Below, one piece after another: positions 1 through 8,453 of a DNA stretch of 64,000 nt. The number at the start of each line of letters is the position of its first letter. The stretch's first letter is position 1. Under the pieces are notes generated by a model. That model saw only the letters and a program-made list of their open reading frames with translations, had not been told where the DNA came from and did no database searches. This stretch comes from Candidatus Margulisiibacteriota bacterium. Lineage in GTDB: Bacteria; Margulisbacteria; WOR-1; O2-12-FULL-45-9; XYB2-FULL-48-7. The stretch is taken from the NCBI GenBank assembly GCA_025453605.1, contig JALOPZ010000001.1, positions 212,986 through 276,985 on the forward strand, given 5' to 3'. A program made the translations under genes and the position numbers.

Positions 1-230
1 TGCATCCGCTTGTAGCGGATCAGGAGGTCCTGGATCGAGTTGTTGAGGGCGTGCCCCATGTGGAGCGAGCCGGTCACGTTCGGCGGCGGAATAACAATGG
101 TAAACGTTTTCCCAGCCCCCGGTCCCCAGTCCCCAGGGACCGGCTTGAAACAGCCAGTCCCTTCCCAGTATTGATACCACTTCTGTTCGACTTCAGCTGG
201 ACTATAAACTTTGGCCAGTTCTTCGCTCAT
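1..230 (-). CDS. valS: Valyl-tRNA synthetase, N-terminal fragment (runs off left edge)
   Basis: This is the first 76 codons of a class I aminoacyl-tRNA synthetase, which charges tRNA-Val in the cytoplasm. The complement reads [19 protein letters not shown] near the start and [18 protein letters not shown] further on. The latter contains the HMGH form of the HIGH nucleotide-binding motif in the context typical of ValRS. The start is the ATG at 228-230. The stretch between the first helix and PPPNVTG carries a Gly/Pro-rich segment (GPGAG) encoded by a heptanucleotide repeat at 111-138. That segment is not a usual part of ValRS and looks like a tolerated insertion. The rest of the gene lies outside the window. 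Family assignment is firm. Confidence 0.93.
   Translation of the reverse strand, partial: MSEELAKVYSPAEVEQKWYQYWEGTGCFKPVPGDWGPGAGKTFTIVIPPPNVTGSLHMGHALNNSIQDLLIRYKRM
111..138. repeat. Heptanucleotide repeat (unit CCCAGTC), four units
   Basis: Four consecutive 7-bp units, variants of CCCAGTC, lie in frame inside valS. The array is 28 bp long. It resembles the short tandemly repeated repetitive (STRR) heptamers described in cyanobacteria. Five other heptamer arrays with different units occur in this window. Confidence 0.75.
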
Positions 231-252
231 CGTCTTTATAATAACATATAGT

Positions 253-280
253 TGAAATTATGTCCTGAGAGTGACGAGAG
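253..280 (+). promoter_or_regulatory. Sigma-28-type promoter upstream of the 287 gene
   Basis: TGAAATT at 253-259 (GAAA at 254-257), a 15-base gap, then GACGAGAG at 273-280. Geometry is identical to the other 13 copies, but the -10 has GAGAG instead of GATAT, so it is one of the weaker matches. The -10 ends only 7 bases before the ATG, so the transcript would be nearly leaderless. Confidence 0.6.
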
Positions 281-286
281 GATAGC

Positions 287-910
287 ATGAAAGTCCCGGC
301 GCTTAACTATCAGGGTGTCCATAGCCGCGTGGTCCCGCCGCTCGCGGTCATCGGATTTCATAATGTCCGCCTCTATCAGGGAGCGCAGCTAATCAATCTG
401 CCGCGAGGCGGGCTGGTCCATAACCTGAACCTGGAGGGAGGAGCGTCATTCCGCTCTCCCTGGGTGGGCCTGCACGGCGGAGCACTCCTCTTTCGGCCAA
501 ACCGGATGGTCCCGGTCGTCATTAGCGGCGACGGCTTTACTGTTCCGACCGGTCACGTCTTGATGGAGGAAGCGCTGTTCCGGCATGTCGAGTCCAAGAA
601 CCGGGGCAAGGAGGTCCCGCATCAGAAAATAACCGGCCTGGCCAGCAGCAAACTCTTTTTGGCCCACAACAGCTACTGTTTTCCCGCCAATCTTTTTCTG
701 CCGCCCGGTGAATATACCCGGGGGCACTTCGGTCACGCGCCGGTCAGCCAAGCGCACCTGACAGAGGAGAAAGGGATCCTCTACCTGCAAGAATCCTCCT
801 TAATCTACGATCAGCGGACGATCAATCTTCTTGAGGGACGGTCAACGCAGCCGGAGCAGATCATCGTCGGTTTGCACGAGGGCGGCCGGGTTGAACTCTG
901 GCGCGATTAG
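287..910 (+). CDS. Unrecognised 207-aa protein
   Basis: I do not recognise a family. The protein is rich in Gly, His, Pro and beta-branched residues, has no signal peptide or membrane segment, and looks like a compact beta-rich cytoplasmic protein. The start is the ATG at 287, preceded by AGAGGA four bases upstream. It is a single plus-strand gene between minus-strand valS and ftcD, and its stop directly abuts the ftcD stop (convergent). Its upstream element matches the promoter of the large cluster beginning at 15.4 kb, so it may be a detached member of that regulon. Whether the gene is real is supported by the promoter, the ribosome site and uninterrupted coding; its function is unknown. 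Confidence 0.7.
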   Translation: MKVPALNYQGVHSRVVPPLAVIGFHNVRLYQGAQLINLPRGGLVHNLNLEGGASFRSPWVGLHGGALLFRPNRMVPVVISGDGFTVPTGHVLMEEALFRHVESKNRGKEVPHQKITGLASSKLFLAHNSYCFPANLFLPPGEYTRGHFGHAPVSQAHLTEEKGILYLQESSLIYDQRTINLLEGRSTQPEQIIVGLHEGGRVELWRD

Positions 911-1789
911 TTAGAGATAGTTATCGAGGATCTTGTCCCGGGAGAAATTGGTCAGTTTCAGTTCGTCCTTGATCCCTTCATGAACAGCGGCAGCGGGGAT
1001 CAAACCGACCAGTTCAGAACTGACGATCCCCACCCCGTACTCTTTGGCCCATTTATTGACCTGCTGGTTCAGTTTTTTGAGCGAGGTCTTTTGGTGATCA
1101 ACAACATTAACGGTCACCTGGGCAACATTCCGGCTTCCTAACCCAACACCTAAGGCCCTGACTCCCGGCAGTCCTCCGCTCTTCTCCCGGATATTCTTGG
1201 CGATCGAGCGGGCGATATCAACATCAGGCGTATCCAGATCAAAATTAATAGCGATCAGGTAGTTGCGGGCGCCGACGGCGACCGCTCCGGCGGTCGGATG
1301 GAGCCCCTGCCCGACATCGGGTCGGCGGTGCGGATCGTTGATCTCCAGCTTGAGCGCCTCGTAACCGCCGTGGCGGACGAACGGGAGTTCCCGCCGCTCG
1401 GCGATTTGCGCCGCCTCGCCGTAATAATAGACCGGCAGCTGCAAACTGGTCCAAAGCTTATCCCCCAGCTCCCGGGCCAGGTCGACCGCCTCCCCCATCG
1501 TGCAGTCCCGGATCGGGATAAAGGGGATAACGTCGACCACCCCGATAAAAGGATGAACGCCGGTATGACCTTTGATATCGAGCAGCTGCATCGCCCGCTC
1601 GGTCAGGTCAAAAGCCGCCTGGCCGACGGCGCCCGGTTCTCCCAGGATCGTCACGACGGAACGATTGTGGTCGGGATCGGAGTGGAGGTCGATAACTTTG
1701 GCGGTCTTAACGGCGGCGACGATCTCCTGGACCAGGTCGAGATCTGTCCCCTCCGAAAAGTTGGGGACGCACTCGACTAGTTTAGGCAC
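911..1789 (-). CDS. ftcD: Glutamate formimidoyltransferase
   Basis: The 292-aa product matches the transferase half of FTCD. It transfers the formimino group from N-formiminoglutamate (histidine breakdown) to tetrahydrofolate in the cytoplasm. The N-terminus VECVPNFSEG and the segment HSDPDHNRSVVT are characteristic of the family, as is GHTGVHPFIGVVDVIPF. No cyclodeaminase domain is present, so this is the stand-alone bacterial form. The start is a GTG at 1787-1789 that overlaps the ftsH stop by 8 bases, which suggests translational coupling. It is the last gene of the mazG-ftsH-ftcD run. Confidence 0.93.
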   Translation of the reverse strand: MPKLVECVPNFSEGTDLDLVQEIVAAVKTAKVIDLHSDPDHNRSVVTILGEPGAVGQAAFDLTERAMQLLDIKGHTGVHPFIGVVDVIPFIPIRDCTMGEAVDLARELGDKLWTSLQLPVYYYGEAAQIAERRELPFVRHGGYEALKLEINDPHRRPDVGQGLHPTAGAVAVGARNYLIAINFDLDTPDVDIARSIAKNIREKSGGLPGVRALGVGLGSRNVAQVTVNVVDHQKTSLKKLNQQVNKWAKEYGVGIVSSELVGLIPAAAVHEGIKDELKLTNFSRDKILDNYL

Positions 1790-3575
1790 CTTGCAGCCCT
1801 TTGAGCGCCTCTTCCAGGTCGCTGTTTTCCAGCGTCTCTTTTTCGATCAGGACCTGGGCGATCGAATCGACCTTCGCCCGGTTCTTGCCCAGCAATTCCT
1901 TTGCCCGAGCGTGGCAGTCGTTAATGATCTTCTCGATCTCGCCGTCGATCTCGTCGGCGGTCTGTTCGCTGTAATCTTTCATTTCGGTGATGTCGCGGCC
2001 GAGGAAGATCTGGCGGTCTTTGCGGCCGAAGGTGCGCGGCCCCAGACCGGACATCCCGAACTCGGTGACCATTTTATTGGCCAGCTCGGTCGCCCGCTGC
2101 AGGTCGTTGTGCGCGCCGGAGGTGACTTCGTTAAAGAAGAGCTCTTCCGCTACCCGCCCCCCCATCAGGACGGTGATCTGGTCAACGGCCTGGCCTTTGG
2201 TAACCAGGTATTTATCCTCCAGCGGAAGCTGCAGCGTGTAGCCGAGCGCCAAACCGCGCGGCAGGATCGAGATCTTGTGGACCGGGTCGGCGTTGGGGAG
2301 GACCGAAGAGAGGATCGCGTGGCCGACCTCGTGATAGGCGATGATCTTCTTTTCCCGGTCGGAGATGACCCGGCTCTTCTTTTCCGGCCCGGCCATCACC
2401 CGGTCCGCCGCCTCTTCCACTTCTTCCATGCTGACCTCTTTTTTCTCGGCCCGGGCGGCCAGGATCGCCGCCTCGTTCAAAACATTTTCCAGATCGGCGC
2501 CGGTAAAGCCCGGCGTCCGCCGGGCCACCACGTTCAGATCGACATCCCCGGCTAACGGTTTGCCCTTGGCGTGGATCGCCAGGATGTCGGCGCGCCCTTT
2601 CAGGTCCGGCTTATCAAGCACGACCTGTCGGTCGAACCGGCCTGGGCGCAGGAGGGCCGGGTCAAGAATGTCGGGCCGGTTGGTCGCCGCGATCACGATA
2701 ATATTGACCTTGGGGTCAAAGCCGTCCATCTCGACCAGGAGTTGGTTAAGGGTTTGTTCCCGCTCGTCGTGCCCTCCGCCCAGCCCCGCTCCACGGTGCC
2801 GGCCGACAGCGTCAACCTCATCCATAAAGATGATCGACGGGGTTTGCTTTTTGGCCTGTTCAAAAACCGAGCGGACCCGGGCCGCGCCGACCCCAACGAA
2901 CATCTCGACAAAATCGGAGCCGGAAATAGAGAAGAACGGGACACCCGCTTCCCCAGCGATCGCCCGGGCCAGCAGCGTCTTACCCGTTCCGGGGGGGCCC
3001 ATCAGCAAGAGACCTTTCGGGATCTTGGCCCCCAGGGCGTGGAATTTTTGCGGAGTTTTCAAGAAATCGACGATCTCTTTCAGCTCTTCCTTGGCCTCGT
3101 CGACCCCGGCCACATCGGCAAAGGTGACGTCGATCTTGCGGGTCTGCGGCTTCATGTTGGCCCGGCCAAACGACATCGCCTGGGAATTGGCCCCCTGCGC
3201 CTGGCGGAGCATCAGCCACCAGAGGAGGCCGAAAAAAGCGACCGGGGCGAGGAGCTGGATCAGCAGATTGACGACCCAGCTCGACTCGGGCGGCGCCTCG
3301 ACGTTGATCGCCACTCCTTTTTCCCGGAGGAGTCCGACCAGATTCGGATAATTGAGCGCCCGGGTCTTGAGCCGGCTCTTGTCCCCCGCCGTCGCCGAGA
3401 TCAGGTCATTGCTGATGCTGACCGCCTTGATCTCGCCTTTATCAACCTGATCGAGGAAAACGGAGAACGGAACTTCCTTGACCGGTTTTTCCGGCGTAAA
3501 AAGCGGCGCGACGATCGCCAGAGCGACCAGGACCAGAAGAGCGTAAGTTGCCAGGCTGCGCCAGTTGTTTTTCAC
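1782..3575 (-). CDS. ftsH: ATP-dependent zinc metalloprotease FtsH
   Basis: The 597-aa membrane-anchored AAA+ protease degrades misfolded and regulatory membrane and cytoplasmic proteins. Order of elements: TM1 at about residues 7-25, a periplasmic domain, TM2 at about 104-122, Walker A GPPGTGKT, Walker [12 protein letters not shown], second-region-of-homology RPGRFDRQ, and the zinc site HEVGH near residue 417. A coiled C-terminal tail follows. All catalytic residues are present. Length is slightly below E. coli FtsH. It lies 13 bases downstream of mazG and overlaps ftcD, so the three genes are probably one transcript. Confidence 0.97.
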   Translation of the reverse strand: MKNNWRSLATYALLVLVALAIVAPLFTPEKPVKEVPFSVFLDQVDKGEIKAVSISNDLISATAGDKSRLKTRALNYPNLVGLLREKGVAINVEAPPESSWVVNLLIQLLAPVAFFGLLWWLMLRQAQGANSQAMSFGRANMKPQTRKIDVTFADVAGVDEAKEELKEIVDFLKTPQKFHALGAKIPKGLLLMGPPGTGKTLLARAIAGEAGVPFFSISGSDFVEMFVGVGAARVRSVFEQAKKQTPSIIFMDEVDAVGRHRGAGLGGGHDEREQTLNQLLVEMDGFDPKVNIIVIAATNRPDILDPALLRPGRFDRQVVLDKPDLKGRADILAIHAKGKPLAGDVDLNVVARRTPGFTGADLENVLNEAAILAARAEKKEVSMEEVEEAADRVMAGPEKKSRVISDREKKIIAYHEVGHAILSSVLPNADPVHKISILPRGLALGYTLQLPLEDKYLVTKGQAVDQITVLMGGRVAEELFFNEVTSGAHNDLQRATELANKMVTEFGMSGLGPRTFGRKDRQIFLGRDITEMKDYSEQTADEIDGEIEKIINDCHARAKELLGKNRAKVDSIAQVLIEKETLENSDLEEALKGLQGA

Positions 3576-3588
3576 GACTATAATTATA

Positions 3589-4377
3589 TCACTTTTCGGC
3601 CGCTTTTGCCTTGTCCCAGAGGGCGTCCATCTGCTTGAGGGTCAGTTTTTTCTTCTGCAGCACTTTTTCGATCTGGGCGAACCGCCGGATGAACTTGCCG
3701 TTCGCTTCCTGCAGCGTCTCTTCGGGATCAAGCTCCAGTTTCCTGGCGACATTGACGATCGCAAATAACAGATCCCCCAGTTCTTCCTTGATCCCTTTCA
3801 TCAATTTTGACTTTTTAATTTTGACTTTTGAATTCAGCAGCTCATGCACCTCATCCAGCTCCTCGTGCACTTTATCCCACGCCCCCGCCACCTGGTCCCA
3901 ATCGAAGCCGACCCGGGCCGCCCGCCGCTGGACCTTATCCGCCCGGTAGAGCGCCGGCAAGCTGCGCGGGATCGATTCCAGCATCCCTTTCCCCCTAGAC
4001 CCTTGACCCTTGCCCCTCTTTTCCTCCCCCTTGATCTTCTCCCAATTCCGCCACACCTTCGCCTTATCATTCGCCTCCGCCTGCCCAAATACATGGGGGT
4101 GACGCCGGACCATCTTAGCGGCGATCGAACCGATGACATCGTCGATGGTGAACTTTTTCGCCTGCTCGGCAAAGACCGAGAGCATCACAACGTGGAGGAG
4201 CATATCGCCGAGCTCTTCGGCCAGTTGCCCGTAGTCCTTATTATCGATCGCTTCCAGCGCTTCGTAGACCTCTTCCACCAGGTACGGCTTGAGGGTCGCA
4301 AAGGTCTGCTCCCGGTCCCAGGGGCACTCCCGCCGCAATTTTCGCACTATTTCCACGAATTCTCTAAATTGCTGCAT
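3589..4377 (-). CDS. mazG: Nucleoside triphosphate pyrophosphohydrolase MazG
   Basis: The 262-aa product has the two-domain MazG layout and hydrolyses NTPs to NMP and pyrophosphate. Domain 1 carries the helical EEVYEALEAI and AEELGDMLLHVVM metal-binding segments. Domain 2 carries HEELDEVHELL and KEELGDLLFAIVNVAR. Two inserts interrupt the usual sequence. One is a Gly/Lys/Arg-rich loop after WEKIKGEEK, encoded by a heptamer array at 3992-4019. The other is a Lys/Ser-rich loop before the last EELGD, encoded by a heptamer array at 3805-3832. Both sit in loops between conserved helices and keep frame, so the enzyme is probably functional. Confidence 0.93.
   Translation of the reverse strand: MQQFREFVEIVRKLRRECPWDREQTFATLKPYLVEEVYEALEAIDNKDYGQLAEELGDMLLHVVMLSVFAEQAKKFTIDDVIGSIAAKMVRRHPHVFGQAEANDKAKVWRNWEKIKGEEKRGKGQGSRGKGMLESIPRSLPALYRADKVQRRAARVGFDWDQVAGAWDKVHEELDEVHELLNSKVKIKKSKLMKGIKEELGDLLFAIVNVARKLELDPEETLQEANGKFIRRFAQIEKVLQKKKLTLKQMDALWDKAKAAEK
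3805..3832. repeat. Heptanucleotide repeat (unit TTTTGAC) inside mazG
   Basis: Four perfect-phase 7-bp units of TTTTGAC and variants (TTTTTAA, TTTTGAA). It encodes a Lys/Ser/Val-rich loop on the minus strand. The same unit and phase recurs at 12227-12254 in an unrelated gene. Confidence 0.8.
3992..4019. repeat. Heptanucleotide repeat (unit ACCCTTG) inside mazG
   Basis: Four 7-bp units around ACCCTTG (two exact) flanked by CCCCTAG and CCCCTCT. It encodes the Gly/Lys-rich insert of MazG. Confidence 0.75.
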
Positions 4378-4614
4378 ATCCCTAATTATACCCTAATTCG
4401 CATATCCTGGCCTATCCCGAACTATCCGAATAGAAACTCCCTAATCAGCTCTAAAATACTAATTTATCCCTAAAATAATAATTAGGGTTAATTCGGATTT
4501 TTGCGATATTTCGGGTTTCCCCTTTCGGATAGTTCGAGTCCGGAAAGTTCGGGATAAAGCGCAAGTTTTACCCCGGTTATTGCGATAATAAGGGTGGAAA
4601 GGGAGAACAAACAA
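4378..4614. other. AT-rich divergent intergenic region with inverted repeats
   Basis: These 237 bases separate divergent mazG and the small-gene operon and should hold both promoters. CGAACTATCCGAA at 4418-4430 is the exact reverse complement of TTCGGATAGTTCG at 4524-4536. TATCCCGAA at 4413-4421 pairs with TTCGGGATA at 4548-4556. ACCCTAATT near 4390 has a partner around 4480-4489. A degenerate sigma-28-like element may face right: CAAG at 4562-4565, 15 bases, then TGCGATAA at 4581-4588. The -35 half is poor, so this is only a possibility. Confidence 0.5.
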
Positions 4615-4893
4615 ATGGCAAGTGGACCGGTCCAAAACAATAGCGGCGGGCCAGACCTCAAGTCGTTGGGGCTTAATTCCCCCCTCGAGGTCATCGATAT
4701 CCTGGGCGCCATGAAGATCGACGGCCGCCCGGTGATCACCGACGACAAAGCCCATCTGAACCCGACGGTCAAAGCGGAAACGGTGGTTAAATTCTTTACC
4801 GAGAACTTCAACATGAAACCGAGCGAATTGCCGCACCTGGCGTCGGTCGTCAAGCGCGACCTGCAGGCCGGCAAACTGGATTGGAAAGCATAA
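4615..4893 (+). CDS. Small unrecognised protein (92 aa)
   Basis: I do not recognise a family. The product is soluble, with a hydrophilic Gly/Asn start and a helical C-terminal half. I place the start at the ATG at 4615 (MASGPVQNNSGG), because AAAGGGAG at 4597-4604 is a good ribosome site. A longer reading frame from GTG at 4594 would overlap that site. It heads a tight three-gene unit; the next gene starts two bases after its stop. The co-transcribed genes are equally unknown, so the context gives no function. Confidence 0.65.
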   Translation: MASGPVQNNSGGPDLKSLGLNSPLEVIDILGAMKIDGRPVITDDKAHLNPTVKAETVVKFFTENFNMKPSELPHLASVVKRDLQAGKLDWKA

Positions 4894-4894
4894 C

Positions 4895-5212
4895 ATGGCC
4901 ATGATCAACGCCAACAGCGAATATGTCCGCCAAGCCCAGGGGCTGATCACTAAAGCCAAAACCCCGGAACATCTCCGGTCGGAGATCAGGCCGCTGCGCA
5001 ACAATCCGGTCGACCGGGCGACGATCTCGGCGCCGGAATTAAAGACTCAGTCGCTGGAACTGGCCCCCGAGGTCCCGGAATTTGACGAAAGCCAGGCGTC
5101 GTACCAGCAATGTGCCGGCACCGGCACCCTCTGTCTGGCCCTGGGGATCAACCTCCCCGATCTGCAGGCCGCGGCCAAAGAATTCATGAGCGAAAAGGCG
5201 CTGGGATTATAA
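4895..5212 (+). CDS. Small unrecognised protein (105 aa)
   Basis: Unrecognised soluble protein with no signal peptide. The N-terminal half is helical, then comes an acidic/Pro linker, and then a short segment with two cysteines (QQCAGTGTLCLALG). The Cys pair separated by six residues could be structural. The ATG at 4895 follows the previous stop by one base, so translation is probably coupled; an alternative ATG lies at 4901. Confidence 0.65.
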   Translation: MAMINANSEYVRQAQGLITKAKTPEHLRSEIRPLRNNPVDRATISAPELKTQSLELAPEVPEFDESQASYQQCAGTGTLCLALGINLPDLQAAAKEFMSEKALGL

Positions 5213-5214
5213 GC

Positions 5215-5538
5215 ATGAACAACGAACAAAGCGGCCTGGAAAAACTGGAACAGCAGCTCAAAGAGCTGTGGAAACAGAGCGGCAGCGCCGCGGTCATCGC
5301 CGCCAAGCATACCGAGTTCGTGGTGGAACCGAAGGTTTTTCTGGGTGACAAACTGAACCCGGAGATCCTCAAGCTATTGGTGATCAATTACCTGGTTCAG
5401 ACCTCCCGGCAGGATTCGGGGACCGGCAACGTTGATGTAACCCCGGAAAAACTGACCATTAAAGCGCCCAACGGCAAACCGCTCGTCATCGTTCGCGACC
5501 GGAGGCTTATCCAGCAATACCTAGCCGCGCGAGCCTGA
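5215..5538 (+). CDS. Small unrecognised protein (107 aa)
   Basis: Unrecognised. A predicted N-terminal amphipathic or coiled helix (LEKLEQQLKELWKQ) is followed by an alpha/beta region. The start is the ATG at 5215, two bases after the upstream stop. A longer reading frame from 5110 would overlap the previous gene and is rejected. The last 32 bases overlap the 3' end of mfd on the other strand, so transcription of this unit converges on mfd. It may form a complex with the two preceding small proteins, but nothing in the sequence proves that. Confidence 0.65.
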   Translation: MNNEQSGLEKLEQQLKELWKQSGSAAVIAAKHTEFVVEPKVFLGDKLNPEILKLLVINYLVQTSRQDSGTGNVDVTPEKLTIKAPNGKPLVIVRDRRLIQQYLAARA

Positions 5539-8449
5539 TCGGGTCCCGTCCGCCGACCGCCAGATAAACGAACTTCTTGCTCAGCCAGTCTATCCTGATC
5601 TGACCGTCCCGCTCCTTGATGCTTTTCACCCCTCGCTTTAAGGCCTCAGCCTTGAGCTCGACGATCCGCAGTAAGGTTTCCAGCTGGGGAGGGAGCGGCC
5701 CGAATCGGTCAAGCAGCTCCTTTTTCAGGTCGCTCGCTCCGGCCGGCTCAATGATCAGGTTCAACCGCCGGTAGAGGGCGATCCGCTGACGGTCGTCGGT
5801 CACGTAGTCGGCCGGGATCGAAGCGGCGACCCTCAGGTCGATCTCCACCTCGCGCGGTGCGACGACTGTCTCCCCCTTCAGCTCTTTGACCGCCTCCTCC
5901 AGCAGCTCACAGTAGAGGTCAAAACCGACCTCATAAATATGGCCTGATTGAGCGGCTCCCAGCAGGTTCCCCGCCCCCCTTATTTCCAGGTCTCTCATCG
6001 CCAGCTTGTAACCGGAGCCGAGGGCGGTGAATTCCTGGATCGCCTTGAGCCGCTCGACCGCCTGATCGCTCATACTGCGGGCCGGGTGATAGAAGAGATA
6101 GGCGTAAGCCCGGACCGCCGACCGGCCGACCCGGCCGCGGATCTGGTACAGCTGGGAGAGGCCGAGCCGGTCCGCCTGGTCGACCAGGATCGTGTTAACG
6201 TTGGTGATATCCAGGCCTGATTCAATGATCGAGGTGCAGACCAGGACATCGGTCTTTTTCTCCATAAAACCCTGCATCGTCTTTTCCAAGGTCTTTTCGT
6301 CCATCTGGCCGTGGCCAACGGCGATCCGCGCCTCCGGCACCAGTCTGGCCAGTTTGGCGGCCACGCCGGCGATCGACTCGACGTAATTGTGGAGAAAGTA
6401 AACCTGCCCGCCCCGGTCGATCTCGCGCCGGATCGCCTCGGCGATCACCGTTTCGTTGTACGGAAGAATGTGGGTCCGGATCGGTGAACGGTCGACCGGC
6501 GGAGTAGCGATCAGGCTGAACTCGCGGATGCCGGCCAGGGAAAAATAGAGGGTCCGGGGGATCGGCGTGGCGGTCAGCGTCAGGACGTCGACCGTCGTCC
6601 GCAGTTTTTTCATCTTTTCCTTATGGCTGACGCCGAACTTCTGCTCCTCGTCGACGATCAGCAAACCAAGGTCGCGGAACTTTATATCCTTGGAGAAGAG
6701 GCGGTGCGTCCCGATCACCACGTCGACCCCGCCGGCCGCCAGCGCGCTAACTACGCTCTTCTGCTCGGCCGGCGAGCGGAAACGGGAGAGCATTTCGACC
6801 ACATAGGGGAGATTGCGGAAGCGTTCCCGGAACGTATTGTAATGCTGTTCGGCGAGGATGGTGGTCGGAGCGAGGACGGCAACCTGCTTGCCAGCTGCGG
6901 CCGCCTTGGCCGCCGCCCGGACCGCCACCTCGGTCTTGCCGTAACCGACGTCGCCGCAGACGAGCCGGTCCATCGGCCGGGGCGATTCCATGTCCTGTTT
7001 GACCGCGGCGATCGCCTTGAGCTGGTCCGCCGTCTCTTCGTAGGGGAAAGTCGCCTCCAGCTCTTTTTGCCAGACATCGTCCGGCGGAAAAGCTTTTCCC
7101 TCCAGTTTCTGCCGGGCGGCGTAGATCTGCAGCAGCTCGCGGGTCATCTCTTTGACCGATTCCTTGACGTTCTTCCGGATCCTGAGCCACTCTTTACTCC
7201 CCAGCCGGCTTAACCGGGGGTGCGCTTCGCGCCCGCCGTTATATTTTTCGACCAGGCCGGCCATCGCCGGGGGCACATAGAGCTTGTCTTCGCCGGCATA
7301 TTCGATCAGCAGATACTCCTGTCTGATCTCATCGATCGCCAGCTGCTCCAGGCCGCGGAAAAGGCCGATCCCGTAGTTCTCGTGCACGACATAGTCGCCC
7401 GGCTTGAGGTCGGCCAGAAGAAAGTCGGCCACCCCCTCTTTCACCTTTGCCTTTACCGGCGGCCTGCCCAGCTCTTCGCCGAACAGTTCCCGGTCGGTCA
7501 GGACCAGCCGATCGTGAAAGACGAAACCGCCCCGCAATTCTCCGGCCACGACATAATGCTCCGGTAATTCCTCGCGGAGCCGCGGAGCGTGGCGGCTGAC
7601 GACGAGCGCCGCCGCCGGCACCTGGGAGAGACGGTCGCGGTGATCGGGCGCGGCGGCAAAAAGCGGTGTTTCATCCGCCCCCAAAAAACTGGAAAGGATG
7701 ATCGGCTGCCGGTCGTTAAATTGCGCGTGGTCAGGGAGTTCGGCCGGCTCATCCAAAATGATCAGGGTGCCGGCCGGAGCGATCTCCAGCAGAGAGTTTT
7801 TCCCGTTTTCCCGCGCCGGGAGGACGAGACAATCATTGATCAACCGGGTCGAGCGCTGCGAATACGGATCGAATTGCCGGAGGGAAGCGATCTGATCGGC
7901 GGCCAGCTCCAGCCTGACCGCGGCCGGCTGGTTAATGGGATAAAGATCGATGATCCCGCCCCGAACGCTGAACTCGCCCCGTTCCCCGACGATGTCAAAG
8001 CGCTTGTAGCCCAGGTTGATCAGTTTACCGATCAGGTTTTCGAGACCGACCGACCCGCCCAGGCGCAAGTCGAGGTTATCGGTCTCCCCGACCGTCTTCT
8101 GCCCGACCGCCTTGAGGGTGGTGATGACCAGTTGCGCTTCGTGCCGCGCCCAGCCGGCCACGACCCTGAGCCGTTCGCCGATCAGCTCTTTGCTGGGCAA
8201 AATCGTGTCGTCAGGGAGAGAATCAAGCGCGGGGAAGATAACGGGGTGACGGGCTGAGAAGAGAGCGCATTCCTGCGCCAGCCGTTCCGCTTTGATCCCG
8301 GAGGCGGTGATCACAACCAGGTTTTTTTCTTTCTCCGCCAGCGCGGCAATGACCGCCGCCCGGGAGGCCCCCGGCAGACCGGTAAAAGCCCGTTGGGCCG
8401 GTAAGCTGATGGAGCGGGCGATCTCGGCGGTCAATTCGGCCAGGCGCAT
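5507..8449 (-). CDS. mfd: Transcription-repair coupling factor
   Basis: The 980-aa product removes RNA polymerase stalled at DNA lesions and recruits UvrA. A UvrB-like N-terminal module is followed by the CarD-like RNA-polymerase-interaction domain (LKPGDYVVHENYGIGLFRG). Then comes a superfamily 2 translocase with Walker A GDVGYGKTE, DEEQ box DEEQKFGV and motif VI region YQIRGRVGR, and a C-terminal TRCF domain. It is about 150 residues shorter than the E. coli protein, mostly in the N-terminal part, so the UvrB-like region is compact. It follows pth by four bases and its end overlaps the convergent small gene. Confidence 0.96.
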   Translation of the reverse strand: MRLAELTAEIARSISLPAQRAFTGLPGASRAAVIAALAEKEKNLVVITASGIKAERLAQECALFSARHPVIFPALDSLPDDTILPSKELIGERLRVVAGWARHEAQLVITTLKAVGQKTVGETDNLDLRLGGSVGLENLIGKLINLGYKRFDIVGERGEFSVRGGIIDLYPINQPAAVRLELAADQIASLRQFDPYSQRSTRLINDCLVLPARENGKNSLLEIAPAGTLIILDEPAELPDHAQFNDRQPIILSSFLGADETPLFAAAPDHRDRLSQVPAAALVVSRHAPRLREELPEHYVVAGELRGGFVFHDRLVLTDRELFGEELGRPPVKAKVKEGVADFLLADLKPGDYVVHENYGIGLFRGLEQLAIDEIRQEYLLIEYAGEDKLYVPPAMAGLVEKYNGGREAHPRLSRLGSKEWLRIRKNVKESVKEMTRELLQIYAARQKLEGKAFPPDDVWQKELEATFPYEETADQLKAIAAVKQDMESPRPMDRLVCGDVGYGKTEVAVRAAAKAAAAGKQVAVLAPTTILAEQHYNTFRERFRNLPYVVEMLSRFRSPAEQKSVVSALAAGGVDVVIGTHRLFSKDIKFRDLGLLIVDEEQKFGVSHKEKMKKLRTTVDVLTLTATPIPRTLYFSLAGIREFSLIATPPVDRSPIRTHILPYNETVIAEAIRREIDRGGQVYFLHNYVESIAGVAAKLARLVPEARIAVGHGQMDEKTLEKTMQGFMEKKTDVLVCTSIIESGLDITNVNTILVDQADRLGLSQLYQIRGRVGRSAVRAYAYLFYHPARSMSDQAVERLKAIQEFTALGSGYKLAMRDLEIRGAGNLLGAAQSGHIYEVGFDLYCELLEEAVKELKGETVVAPREVEIDLRVAASIPADYVTDDRQRIALYRRLNLIIEPAGASDLKKELLDRFGPLPPQLETLLRIVELKAEALKRGVKSIKERDGQIRIDWLSKKFVYLAVGGRDPIRLARLGIAG

Positions 8450-8453
8450 CCGG

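Noticed and set aside
4459..5004. Minus-strand open frame of 181 codons across the divergent region
   Set aside because: It overlaps three plus-strand features with ribosome sites and has no homology-like features.
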